DNA from: AC-69 sp044867345
Lineage (GTDB): Bacteria; Actinomycetota; UBA4738; HRBIN12
Assembly: GCA_044867345.1 (NCBI GenBank)
Contig: JBIOUU010000176.1
Span: forward strand, 1 to 22,969
Direction: 5' to 3'
Length of the DNA: 22,969 nucleotides
Position numbers and translations under genes: made by a program. Of this stretch, positions 10,301 to 16,809 are shown one piece after another. Under the pieces are notes generated by a model that had not been told where the DNA came from, ran no database searches, and saw nothing but the letters and a program-made list of their open reading frames with translations. Each line of letters starts with the position of its first letter. Position 1 is the first letter of the stretch.

Positions 10301-10851
10301 CCAAGGGTCACCGCCGCCTCTCCGGTCAGAACGCCCGCGCGCGCAGCCAAGTCGGTGGCACCCGCCTCCTGACCGAGCGCCGCCACGGCGGTGGTCAGCT
10401 CGAGCGCCGCTCTGACTGCGCGCTCGGCGTCGTCTTCCTGTGCGATCGGCGTTCCCCACACCGCCATCACGGCGTCGCCGATGAACTTCTCGATGATCCC
10501 TCCGTAGCGGGCGACCAGGGTGCGGCACGTGTCGAAGTAACGGGTCAGCAGATCCCGGACCTCTTCCGGATCACGGGACTCGGATATCGTCGTGAACCCG
10601 ACGAGGTCGGCGAAGAGGACGGATACGACGCGCCGCTCCGCCGCTGGGGACGAGGTGGGCGCCGCGAGGGCACCGGCCGCGGGAGCGGGCGCCCCGGCAT
10701 CAGACAGCGCGGCACCGCACTCTCCGCAGAACTTCACCGTAGGTGGGTTGGGCGCGCCACAGGAGGGGCAACCTCGCGCCAGCGGGCTGCCGCACTCGCC
10801 GCAGAACTTGCGGTTCGGCTCGTTCTGGGTCCCGCACGCCGGGCAGACCAT
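7300..10851 (-). CDS. Zinc-ribbon / class III nucleotide cyclase / AAA ATPase / TPR protein, paralogue 3 (promoter-proximal)
   Basis: An 1183-residue protein and the first gene of the cyclase operon. Zinc ribbons occupy residues 1-46 with all eight cysteines (C3/C6/C17/C20, C28/C31/C42/C45). A Pro/Ala-rich linker (about 50-70) leads to the cyclase domain with D82, K122, D126, D194, N197 and R201 intact. Walker A GIAGIGKS is at 297-304 and Walker B VLAFEDMQWAD follows; the rest is TPR-like repeats. The reading frame stays open about 1.86 kb further upstream, but that extension is antisense to etfB/etfA. I place the start at the ATG at 10851 because it begins directly with the zinc ribbon as in both sisters, and because an AGGGGG Shine-Dalgarno lies about 5-6 bases before it. 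Downstream the stop overlaps the GTG of paralogue 2. Confidence 0.92.
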   Translation of the reverse strand: MVCPACGTQNEPNRKFCGECGSPLARGCPSCGAPNPPTVKFCGECGAALSDAGAPAPAAGALAAPTSSPAAERRVVSVLFADLVGFTTISESRDPEEVRDLLTRYFDTCRTLVARYGGIIEKFIGDAVMAVWGTPIAQEDDAERAVRAALELTTAVAALGQEAGATDLAARAGVLTGEAAVTLGAEGQGMVAGDVVNTASRIQAAAHLGTVFVGEATKRLTDSAVVYEDAGTHALKGKTQPIPLWRALRVVAGVRGAMKSTGLEAPFVGRDRELRLIKELFHASADERKAHLVSVVGIAGIGKSRLSWEFFKYIDGLAQEVFWHRGRCLSYGEGVAYWALTDMVKMRCGIAEEDPPEIALERLRATLAQNIEDPDERRWVEPRVAHLLGLEDGQAGDQENLFSAWRIFFERLAQQDPTVLAFEDMQWADSGLLDFIEHLLEWSRNYPLFVLVLARPELAEKRPSWGAGKRAFTSMYLEPLSVEAMGELMSGLVPGLSDELGEQILARAEGVPLYAVETVRMLLDQGLLQQEGTVYRPTGPIVSLEVPETLHALIAARLDGLSPEERRLIQGGAVLGKTFFKEGLAAVSGIPEAEVDPILTSLLRKEVLSLQADPRSPERGQFGFLQDLVRKVTYDTLSKRERKAKHLGAVSFILQGWTGEEEEIVEVLADHYLQAYKAAPYAEDAGEIKTKCRDMFARAGERASSLAANREAQRYFEQASELADETSVRAELTERAATAARAAGDTDGAIERFERAIELFEQEGLTHPAARVSARLGEAMWQRGRLAEAVDRMERSYEILSAENQDEDFAMLAAQLGRFDFFAGRIELAEERSEVALDIAEGLWLPEVLSHALNTKALVLSARGRRREAYALLKYALDVAVENDVASAAHRSYFNIADLAAQSDRYLEAREYVEQGLALSRRLGNRANEWQMLGQAYPYFASGSWDQALEMAEEIPTEKIVEARIAGSIVLLVVPLIRVNRGEIEEADSAFSIFPKIDASTDVQERATHAVGHALIARSCGRAAEAVDGAREALRFLDDIGPAAEQSKEAFVVGIEAAFDLSDLATVDEFLRVIEAIPRGKQPQFLQAHDMRFRGRLADAGGQTTDVERFFKGAVGLFREIAAPFHMAVTLLEHGEWLIGQEREEESRPLLSEAQEIFERLKARPWMERTAAAAPEARAVADR

Positions 10852-10943
10852 CGCACCCCCTGACAGGAGACCGCGGCCCTTCCGCCTGCGAAGCCTAGCT
10901 CCGGGCCAGGTTCTGGGGGAAGCGACGGCCGGCTGGCGGCAGG

Positions 10944-10949
10944 TATCCT
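10944..10949 (+). promoter_or_regulatory. Possible -10 element for etfBA in the divergent intergenic region
   Basis: TATCCT fits a TAnnnT-type -10 element and sits about 31 bases before the etfB ATG. It would put transcription start near 10956, followed by the GGGGGA ribosome binding site. The -35 region is poor (AGCGAC at the expected distance). The 10852-10980 gap must also hold the promoter of the divergent cyclase operon; I cannot place that one confidently (a weak TAGGCT lies on the minus strand at 10897-10892). Confidence 0.3.
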
Positions 10950-10980
10950 CGGTTGACCATCCGACCGGGGGACAGAGTCC

Positions 10981-11748
10981 ATGAACGTCGCCGTCTTGGT
11001 GAAGTACGTGCCGGAACCTCAGGGCGTCCCCAAGCTCGGCGATGACTTCCTGGTCCTTCGGGAAGGCGTCGAGGGTGCTCTGGACCCCGGGGACGAGTAC
11101 GCAGTCGAGGCCGCGCTCCAGCTCGTGGAAGCACACGGCGGCGAGGTGGCCCTGGTCTCGATGGGCCCGGAGGTCGCGATGGCCGCCCTCCGACGGGGGC
11201 TGTCCATGGGGGCCGACCGGGGGGTCCTGGTCACGGACCCCGTGCTTCGGGGTGCCGACGTCCTCGTCACGGCGCGGGTCCTGGCCGCGGCCGTCCGCCG
11301 CGAGGACTACGACCTCGTGCTTGCCGGCGTCGAGTCCACCGACGGCTCCACCGGGACGCTGCCGATGGCCGTCGCCGAGCTGTTGGAGATCCCCTCCGCG
11401 ACGTTCGCGCGGAAGGTCGAGGTGATGGACGGCTCGCTCCGGGCCGAACGGCAGACCGAAGCGGGCTACGACGTCGTGGAGTCGCCGCTCCCCGCGCTCG
11501 CCACCGTGACCGGCAGCGCTGCGGAGCCCCGCTATCCAACGTTGAAGGGGATCATGCAATCCAAGCAGAAGCCCGTGGAGCAGCTCTCCGTCGCGGACCT
11601 GGGGCTGTCGACGGACGACGTGGCCCCGTCCCAGCGGGTCGCCTCGGTACAGGCGGCCGCGGAGAAGGGGCCCGGCGAGGTCATCGAGGCCGGTGATGCG
11701 GCGGCGGCCCGCATCGCGGACATCCTGGCCGACGCGAAGGTCGTCTGA
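10981..11748 (+). CDS. etfB: Electron transfer flavoprotein subunit beta
   Basis: EtfB is the AMP-binding subunit of the soluble heterodimeric flavoprotein that takes electrons from acyl-CoA and related dehydrogenases and passes them to ETF:quinone oxidoreductase. The 255-residue product has the expected length. It starts MNVAVLVKYVPEP and contains LDPGDEYAVEAALQL (about 34-49) and the ETF-beta nucleotide-binding loop GVESTDGSTGTLP (116-128). The later stretch RYPTLKGIMQSKQKP is typical of the FixA/EtfB family. The ATG has a GGGGGA ribosome binding site about 8 bases upstream. It is the first gene of a tight operon; etfA follows after 3 bp. The neighbourhood has enoyl-CoA hydratase and methylmalonyl-CoA mutase genes, consistent with acyl-CoA oxidation rather than nitrogen fixation. 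Confidence 0.95.
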   Translation: MNVAVLVKYVPEPQGVPKLGDDFLVLREGVEGALDPGDEYAVEAALQLVEAHGGEVALVSMGPEVAMAALRRGLSMGADRGVLVTDPVLRGADVLVTARVLAAAVRREDYDLVLAGVESTDGSTGTLPMAVAELLEIPSATFARKVEVMDGSLRAERQTEAGYDVVESPLPALATVTGSAAEPRYPTLKGIMQSKQKPVEQLSVADLGLSTDDVAPSQRVASVQAAAEKGPGEVIEAGDAAAARIADILADAKVV

Positions 11749-11751
11749 GCC

Positions 11752-12711
11752 GTGGCGAAGGTCTGGGTCTACGCCGAGGTCGGACCGGACGGACCGCATC
11801 CGGCCTCGCTCGAGCTCCTCACGAAGGCGAGGTCCATCGCCGACACCGTGGAGGCGGTCGCGCTCGGCCCGGGCGCCACCCAAGCCGCGGCGCCGCTGGG
11901 GGATCACGGGGCGCAGACGGTGTTCGCCTCCGACGACCCGCTCTACGCCGAGTACCTGGCCCAGCCGGCGGCCCACTCGCTGGTCGGCATGATCGAGGAG
12001 CACCGGCCGAACATGGTCCTGTTCGCCACGACGTACGACTCGAGGGACGTGGCCGGGCGGGTCCAGGCCAGGACGGGCTCGACCCTCATGAGCAACGCCA
12101 CCGACATCCTCTCGCTCGACCGGGCCCAGACGCAGATCTTCGGCGGGGCGACGGTCGTCGACGTCGAGCTGTCCGGCCCAGATCCCAAGCTCGTGTTGGT
12201 GCGCCCCAAGTCGTTCCCCGCCGAGCCGGCCGGGGGAACCGCGGACGTCGTGGAGGTGAACGCCGAGATCCCGGACGATCGGAAGCGAGCCAGGCGGGCC
12301 GAGCGACACGAGGAGGCTGCCGCCGGGCCCAAGCTCGAGGAGGCGCGGGTCGTGATCGCAGGAGGTCGGGGCCTCCAGGACCCGGCCAACTTCGCCATCC
12401 TGCAGGAGCTGGCATCGGCCATCGGCAGCGCGGCCGTCGGGGCGACCCGGGCCGTGGTGGACGCGGGATGGGTCCCGTACAGCTACCAGGTCGGGCAGAC
12501 GGGGAAGACCGTGAAGCCCGACGTCTACATCGCCGTGGGTATCAGCGGAGCCACCCAGCACCTGGTGGGGATGAAGGGATCGAAGCGGATCGTGGCCATC
12601 AACAAGGATCCCGATGCCCCCATCTTCAAGCTCGCCGACCTCGGGGTGGTGGGCGACGCGCTCGAGGTGGTGCCCAAGCTCATCGAGGAGATCAAGGCCC
12701 GAAAGCAATGA
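11752..12711 (+). CDS. etfA: Electron transfer flavoprotein subunit alpha
   Basis: EtfA carries the redox-active FAD of the ETF heterodimer. The 319-residue product has an N-terminal nucleotide-binding-fold domain (about 1-170). It is followed by a charged linker rich in K, R and E (about 176-198) and the C-terminal FAD domain. The FAD domain begins RVVIAGGRGL (199-208) and holds the signature PYSYQVGQTGKTVKPDVYIA and SGATQH (265-270), ending in INKDPDAPIFKLADLGVVGDA. The start is GTG, 3 bp after the etfB stop. Its stop overlaps the pabBC start as ATGA, so the flavoprotein and the folate gene are translationally coupled. Confidence 0.96.
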   Translation: MAKVWVYAEVGPDGPHPASLELLTKARSIADTVEAVALGPGATQAAAPLGDHGAQTVFASDDPLYAEYLAQPAAHSLVGMIEEHRPNMVLFATTYDSRDVAGRVQARTGSTLMSNATDILSLDRAQTQIFGGATVVDVELSGPDPKLVLVRPKSFPAEPAGGTADVVEVNAEIPDDRKRARRAERHEEAAAGPKLEEARVVIAGGRGLQDPANFAILQELASAIGSAAVGATRAVVDAGWVPYSYQVGQTGKTVKPDVYIAVGISGATQHLVGMKGSKRIVAINKDPDAPIFKLADLGVVGDALEVVPKLIEEIKARKQ

Positions 12712-14501
12712 CCGTCCACCCGTCGATCACCGCGAGGTTCGACGACCTCCGGCCGGGGCGGGAGCGCTCGTTCCGCCTGACCGGGCAGGTCGGGGTGGTC
12801 GAGGCCCGGGATCTCGACCAGGTCGGGCCGGCCCTCGACCGGGTGGAAGAGTCAGCCCGGCGCGGCCGATGGGCGGCAGGGTTCGTCGCGTACGAGGCCG
12901 CGCCGGGCCTGGACCCGGCGCTGGCGGTGAGGGGACGGGAGCCCGGCGACCCGTTCGCCGCCCTCCCGCTTCTCTGGTTCGCGATCTTCGAGGGTCGTGA
13001 GGACGTCACACCGTTCGAGCCCGTCCCCGACGACGGCTCATCCGTCGATGACGTTGTGTGGACGCCCTCGATCGACCGTGCCCGGTACGACGCGTCGGTG
13101 GCCACGATCCGCGAGCGGATCGCGGCGGGCGACACGTACCAGGTGAACTACACGTTCCGGATGCGCGCCCGGCTCAACGGGGACGAACGCGAACTCTACC
13201 GCGACCTCTGCATGGCGCAGCGCGGCGGCTACGCCGCCCACCTGTCGGCGGGGCGGTTCGGCGTGCTGTCCGCGTCCCCAGAGCTGTTCTTCCGGATCGA
13301 CGGCGAGCGGATCACCACGCGTCCGATGAAGGGCACCGCTCCACGAGGCCGGTGGCCGGAGGAGGACGACGAGAACGCGGCCCGTCTGGCCTCTTCCACC
13401 AAGGACCGAGCGGAGAACGCAATGGTCGTCGACCTGTTGCGGAGCGACCTCGGCCGCATCTCCATGCCGGGCACGGTGCGGGCCAATCGGCTGTTCGAGA
13501 CGGAGCGCTACGAGACGGTTTGGCAGCTCACCTCGACCGTTCGATCCCTGCTTCGCCCCGGCGTGTCCCTGGCCGACGCGTTCCGCGGGCTCTTCCCCAG
13601 CGGCTCGGTAACCGGGGCCCCCAAGGTCTCCACGATGCGGCTCATCGCCGGGCTCGAGGACGCTCCCCGAGGCCCGTACTGCGGCGCGATCGGCTACCTC
13701 GCCCCACCCGGGACCGGCGGGCCGAGGGCGAACTTCAACGTGGCCATCCGCACCGTCGTCCAGGACCGGCATACCGGCCTGGCCGAGTTCGGTGTCGGCG
13801 GCGGGATCACGTACGACTCCTCCGCCGCACGCGAGTTCGACGAGGCGGTGGCCAAGGCTCAGGTGCTGACGGCGCGCCGGCCCCGGTTCGAGCTGTTCGA
13901 GACCCTCCGCCACGAGCCCGCGTCGGGGTTCCGCCATCTGACCGAGCACGTCGCTCGCCTGGATGCCTCGGCCCGCTACTTCGGATTCGCCTTCGTTCGG
14001 GCCGACGCCGAGGCCGCCCTGGAGAAGGCCGTGGCCGAGCTGGGCGGGACCGAGGGGCGGGTCCGGCTCGCGCTGGCACGAGACGGGTCGGTTCGGATCG
14101 ACCTCTTCGAACCACGCCGCATGCCCCGGGGCCCGGTCCGCGTGGCGATCCATCCGGATCCGGTGGATCCCTCGGACGTCTGGCTGTATCACAAGACCAC
14201 GATGCGAGGTCCCTACGAACGCCGACGCGACGATCGCCCGGACGTGGACGACGTCGTGCTGGTGAACGACCGGGGCGAGGTGACGGAGTCCACCATCGCG
14301 AACGTGGCGGTCAAGCTCGCGGGGGAATGGTTCACGCCCCCGCTCGGATCGGGATTGCTACCGGGAACCTACCGAGCCGTGCTCCTCCGAGAGGGACGGG
14401 TCCGCGAACGCCCGATCCGGGTCGAGGAGCTCGGTGAGGCGGGGGGCCTGGCCCTCGTCAGCTCGGTCCGGGGGTGGCGTCCGGCGGCGCTGGTCCCGTG
14501 A
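12708..14501 (+). CDS. pabB: Bifunctional aminodeoxychorismate synthase component I / aminodeoxychorismate lyase (PabB-PabC fusion)
   Basis: A 597-residue fusion for p-aminobenzoate, hence folate, synthesis. Residues 1 to about 390 are the chorismate-binding PabB part: DTYQVNYTF (142-150), RPMKGTAPRG with K208 (205-214), SGSVTGAPK (298-306) and the closing GVGGGITYDSS (362-372). Residues about 395-597 resemble the PLP fold-type IV PabC lyase. They have the expected Schiff-base lysine K496 in LYHKTTMR and the EVTESTIANV motif (524-533). It would join chorismate and ammonia and then release pyruvate and PABA. No glutaminase (PabA) is in the window, so that subunit must lie elsewhere. The ATG overlaps the etfA stop by 4 bp. 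The K in MKGT favours PabB over anthranilate synthase, and the fused lyase supports this. Confidence 0.92.
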   Translation: MTVHPSITARFDDLRPGRERSFRLTGQVGVVEARDLDQVGPALDRVEESARRGRWAAGFVAYEAAPGLDPALAVRGREPGDPFAALPLLWFAIFEGREDVTPFEPVPDDGSSVDDVVWTPSIDRARYDASVATIRERIAAGDTYQVNYTFRMRARLNGDERELYRDLCMAQRGGYAAHLSAGRFGVLSASPELFFRIDGERITTRPMKGTAPRGRWPEEDDENAARLASSTKDRAENAMVVDLLRSDLGRISMPGTVRANRLFETERYETVWQLTSTVRSLLRPGVSLADAFRGLFPSGSVTGAPKVSTMRLIAGLEDAPRGPYCGAIGYLAPPGTGGPRANFNVAIRTVVQDRHTGLAEFGVGGGITYDSSAAREFDEAVAKAQVLTARRPRFELFETLRHEPASGFRHLTEHVARLDASARYFGFAFVRADAEAALEKAVAELGGTEGRVRLALARDGSVRIDLFEPRRMPRGPVRVAIHPDPVDPSDVWLYHKTTMRGPYERRRDDRPDVDDVVLVNDRGEVTESTIANVAVKLAGEWFTPPLGSGLLPGTYRAVLLREGRVRERPIRVEELGEAGGLALVSSVRGWRPAALVP

Positions 14502-14743
14502 GCGACTCCAAGCGCTACCCGACGGACCCCGGCGTGATCACGGTCCACCTTGGGCAGTTCACCCGGGAGCACGCGAACGCGATCGCCGGCCGGCTCGAGG
14601 AGGCCGGCATCGTGTGGTGGTACAAGGAGCCCGGCTCGATCAGCAGGATCTGGGAGTACGGCGTTCGCCTGTTCGTCGACCGTGACCGGCTGGCGGAGGC
14701 CCGCGCCATCGTCGCCACGGTCCTCGACGAAGGGTCGGCCTAG
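14498..14743 (+). CDS. Small DUF2007-like protein
   Basis: An 81-residue protein starting at GTG, overlapping the pabBC stop as GTGA. An upstream ATG at 14474 in the same frame would lie entirely inside pabBC and is less likely. The pattern of an N-terminal strand, a helix (ANAIAGRLEEAGI), then WWYKEPG, a strand VRLFVDRD and a terminal helix (RLAEARAIVATVL) matches the small ferredoxin-like DUF2007 family. Members have been called putative signal-transducing proteins without a demonstrated function. It contains no cysteines. It is the last gene of the etf-pab operon; its TAG stop shares a CTAG with the stop of the convergent gene. Confidence 0.7.
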   Translation: MSDSKRYPTDPGVITVHLGQFTREHANAIAGRLEEAGIVWWYKEPGSISRIWEYGVRLFVDRDRLAEARAIVATVLDEGSA

Positions 14744-14922
14744 GGTTCGCCCCCGCCCGCGGAAGACGGCTCCCCGGGCCAGGTGTGCGGGCGCATCCGA
14801 TCCTCGTCGAGCGGGCACGCGCACAGGGGGCACCGCGGCGGTTCCTCGTAGACCAGGACCACGCGCTCGCAGAAGGGACACTCGGCCTCACGCATGGCCG
14901 GTGGGTGCGTATCGGCTGGCAT
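14740..14922 (-). CDS. Small zinc-ribbon protein (CPFC...CPLC)
   Basis: A 60-residue hypothetical protein. C15 and C18 (CPFC) and C31 and C34 (CPLC), 12 residues apart, look like a single rubredoxin-type zinc knuckle pair; the middle VVLVYEEPPR would be the connecting hairpin. The tail is Pro/Gly/Ser-rich and probably disordered. The start is uncertain: ATG at 14922 (used here) or ATG at 14895, which begins just before the zinc ribbon; neither has a good ribosome binding site. The cysteine pattern, and a stop that exactly abuts the convergent gene, argue that it is real. Function unknown. Confidence 0.55.
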   Translation of the reverse strand: MPADTHPPAMREAECPFCERVVLVYEEPPRCPLCACPLDEDRMRPHTWPGEPSSAGGGEP

Positions 14923-14982
14923 CCGGTCAGACCGCCGGTTGGGGGGGAGCGGTCACGCATTGATTGTCGGTTCGGCACTGGC

Positions 14983-15022
14983 CCGCCTTTACCAGGCGGT
15001 TATCGCCCGGCCGGGCCGGCCG
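14983..15022 (-). terminator. Two GC-rich hairpins downstream of the 68-residue gene, possible terminator
   Basis: Reading the minus strand after the stop of the small CCCH gene, there is an inverted repeat CGGCCG-GCC-CGGCCG (15022-15008). A second one follows, CCGCC-TGGTAAA-GGCGG (14999-14983). Neither is followed by a T-run, so they are not classical Rho-independent terminators, although T-less GC-rich hairpins are common in high-GC actinobacteria. The rest of 14923-15067 shows no gene. Confidence 0.25.
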
Positions 15023-15067
15023 TGGGGCCATCGGGTGACGGCTCCGACCGACCCGGCCGGACCGAGG

Positions 15068-15274
15068 TCAGGCTGCCTGCTTCCGCGACTTCCGCTTGCC
15101 GCGGGAGATGTACTCGTGGACCGGCTCGTGCTGCCAGCAGTGGTCGAACCGGTTGTACTTCGACAGTTTGGTGCTGCACGCGGGGGTGGCGCACACGCGC
15201 CCCTCCCCGTAGGTCCGGTTGGCCCTCGGGAGCTCGCGGACGCGGCCCCCGCGGTAGACCGATTCCTCTGACAT
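15068..15274 (-). CDS. Small cysteine/histidine protein, putative zinc-binding (C-x4-C-x12-C-x2-H)
   Basis: A 68-residue basic protein. Its core runs VCATPACSTKLSKYN then RFDHCWQHEP, with C28, C33, C46 and H49 as likely metal ligands. The N-terminal part (GGRVRELPRANRTYGEGR) is Arg/Gly-rich and the tail is very basic (SRGKRKSRKQAA), so nucleic-acid or ribosome binding is plausible but not shown. The start is the ATG at 15274: a GGGGGGAG ribosome binding site lies 5 bases upstream, and a GTG further upstream (15289) would put that site inside the gene. I do not recognise a named family. It appears to be transcribed alone. Confidence 0.65.
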   Translation of the reverse strand: MSEESVYRGGRVRELPRANRTYGEGRVCATPACSTKLSKYNRFDHCWQHEPVHEYISRGKRKSRKQAA

Positions 15275-15403
15275 CTTCACTCCCCCCACATGGACGGCCC
15301 GTGCTGCTGGGGTTTCAGGGTTTCCAGGTATTCGAACCGTCCCGGGCCGCGGTTCGTTCCCGGTGAGGGCGGATGAGACGTCGACGACGGCGGATCGGGG
15401 CCC

Positions 15404-15892
15404 TCAGTCCTCCGAGAGTCGCTGGACCAGGGCTTTCGTCCCCTGAGTCATCTGCACGACCCTGGGGGTGAACCCCAGGCCCTCCCAGAAGGCCATGGCC
15501 CCCTGGTTGGGGGCGAATGTCTTGAGCTCGACCCACTCCACCCCCAGCTCGCCCGCGAAGCGGGCGGCCTCCTGCACCAGGGCCCGGCCCACGCCCCGGC
15601 CCCGGTACCCCGTCCTGACCACGACACCGGAGAGCTCCAGGGCCCGCTCGTCGGAGAATCGCGACGGGATTCGGACCTCGCCGTAGGCCATCCCCACGAT
15701 CTCGCCCTCGTCCTCGGCCACCAGGACCACGGCGTTCTCCGTCCTCATGGCTTCCTGATACTTCGCCCCCACCTCGTCGTAGAAGCCGGGGCGGGGCGTG
15801 AACACCCGCCAGTCGCTCTGCATCCGGTCCAGCTCCTGGAACAGGGCCACGAGGGCCGGGACGTCCTCGGGGGTAGCCTGCCTGACCTTCAC
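15404..15892 (-). CDS. GNAT-family N-acetyltransferase
   Basis: A 162-residue single-domain acetyltransferase of the usual GNAT length. It starts MKVRQATPEDVPALVALF (beta 1/alpha 1). The middle has VVLVAEDEGEIVGMAYG (beta 3/4). The acetyl-CoA pyrophosphate-binding motif A reads VVVRTGYRGRGVGRALVQEA (Q/RxxGxG/A type), and the terminal NQGAMAFWEGLGFTPR is the typical motif B. The acceptor substrate (small amine, amino acid or protein) cannot be inferred. The start is GTG with an AAGGAG ribosome binding site 6 bases upstream. It begins 12 bp after the enoyl-CoA hydratase stop, so the two probably form an operon. Confidence 0.9.
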   Translation of the reverse strand: MKVRQATPEDVPALVALFQELDRMQSDWRVFTPRPGFYDEVGAKYQEAMRTENAVVLVAEDEGEIVGMAYGEVRIPSRFSDERALELSGVVVRTGYRGRGVGRALVQEAARFAGELGVEWVELKTFAPNQGAMAFWEGLGFTPRVVQMTQGTKALVQRLSED

Positions 15893-15904
15893 GGTGGTCT
15901 CCTT

Positions 15905-16678
15905 CTACCTGCCGGTGAAACGCGGTTCGCGCTTCTCCAGGAAGGCCGCCACGCCCTCCCTCTGGTCTGCGGTGTCGAACAGACCCACGAACGCGTCGCG
16001 CTCGACGTCCAGGCCCCGTCGCGCGTCGCCCAGCGCGGCGGCGTTCAGCGCCTCCTTGGCCGCGGCGAGCGCCAGCGTCGGACCGTTCGCGTATCGCAGG
16101 GCAGCCTCGGTTGCCTCCTGTCGCGCCTGGCCCGAAGGGGTTACCCGGTCGACCAGCCCGATGGCCAGGGCGTCGTCCGCGCCAACGCGCCGGCCCGAGT
16201 AGATCAGATCGCGGGCACGAGCCTGGCCGACCAACCTGGGGAGGCGTTGGGTCCCCCCCGCGCCGGGGATGATGCCGAGGGCGATCTCGGGCTGCCCGAG
16301 CGTGGCGTCCTGTGCGGCGAAGCGGAAGTCGCAGGCCAGTGCGAGCTCGCATCCGCCGCCCAGGCAATAGCCCTCGATCGCTGCGATCGTGACCTTCGGC
16401 ATCTCCTCCAGGAGGGTCAAGGCATCGCCGAGCGCCGATACGACCGACCGAACGTCATCCCGGCCCAGCCGTGCGACCTCCTTGAGGTCCGCGCCGGCGG
16501 CGAAAGTCTTCGGCCCGCCCCACACCACGACGGCGCGAACATCGGCTCGCCGTCCGGCCTCAACCACCGAGTCGCGGAGCTCATCCGAGACCTGCCGGCT
16601 GATGGCATTGGCCGGCGGGCGCTCCAGCCTGATGGTGGCTACCGGACCCTCGAGCTCCAATCGGACGAACTCAGCCAT
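15905..16678 (-). CDS. Enoyl-CoA hydratase/isomerase (crotonase) family protein
   Basis: A 257-residue crotonase-fold protein, probably an enoyl-CoA hydratase of fatty-acid or branched-chain amino-acid oxidation. Visible motifs are the first oxyanion-hole segment FAAGADLKE (59-67) and the core GYCLGGGCELALACDFR (103-119). The third is GQPEIALGIIPGAGGTQ (128-144). Both glutamates used by true hydratases are present (E111 and E131), which favours hydratase over isomerase or dehalogenase. The chosen ATG has GGGAGAG 7 bases upstream. The longer frame starting at 16771 would add 31 non-conserved residues and run into the divergent promoter. Together with ETF and methylmalonyl-CoA mutase in this window it fits acyl-CoA catabolism. 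The exact substrate is unknown. Confidence 0.92.
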   Translation of the reverse strand: MAEFVRLELEGPVATIRLERPPANAISRQVSDELRDSVVEAGRRADVRAVVVWGGPKTFAAGADLKEVARLGRDDVRSVVSALGDALTLLEEMPKVTIAAIEGYCLGGGCELALACDFRFAAQDATLGQPEIALGIIPGAGGTQRLPRLVGQARARDLIYSGRRVGADDALAIGLVDRVTPSGQARQEATEAALRYANGPTLALAAAKEALNAAALGDARRGLDVERDAFVGLFDTADQREGVAAFLEKREPRFTGR

Positions 16679-16773
16679 CTCGTCGCTCTCCCACGGCAGG
16701 ACCCATCTTTCCAGACCCGGAGGGCATCCCATAGGCGCCGCCCGGGGAGCGCCGAGCCTCGCCCCTGCCATCG

Positions 16774-16801
16774 TGTTGCAGGTGCAACAGGATGCTAGAA
16801 T
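16774..16801 (+). promoter_or_regulatory. Putative autoregulatory operator and -10 box of the Fur-family gene
   Basis: A perfect 7-2-7 inverted repeat, TGTTGCA-GG-TGCAACA (16774-16789), lies where the -35 element would be. A good -10 hexamer, TAGAAT, follows at 16796-16801. Transcription would start about 8-9 bases later, essentially at the GTG codon at 16810, implying a leaderless mRNA. The TTGCA/TGCAA half-sites resemble the TTGCAA halves reported for Nur boxes, although the spacing differs. The site also lies upstream of the divergent enoyl-CoA hydratase gene. Confidence 0.5.
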
Positions 16802-16809
16802 CCCCAGCC

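Noticed and set aside
10852..12708. A 619-codon upstream extension of cyclase paralogue 3, giving an 1802-residue frame
   Set aside because: It lies entirely antisense to etfB and etfA, both clearly real. The protein has low-complexity His/Arg/Gly-rich composition typical of shadow frames, and the sister genes begin at the zinc ribbon.
15310..15345. GGGTTTCA/GGGTTTCC tandem repeat next to a GGTTCGAATACC stretch, resembling the T-arm end of a tRNA or an attachment site
   Set aside because: The flanks do not form a T-stem, and no anticodon or acceptor stem can be drawn on either strand. No integrase is present, so it is probably chance.
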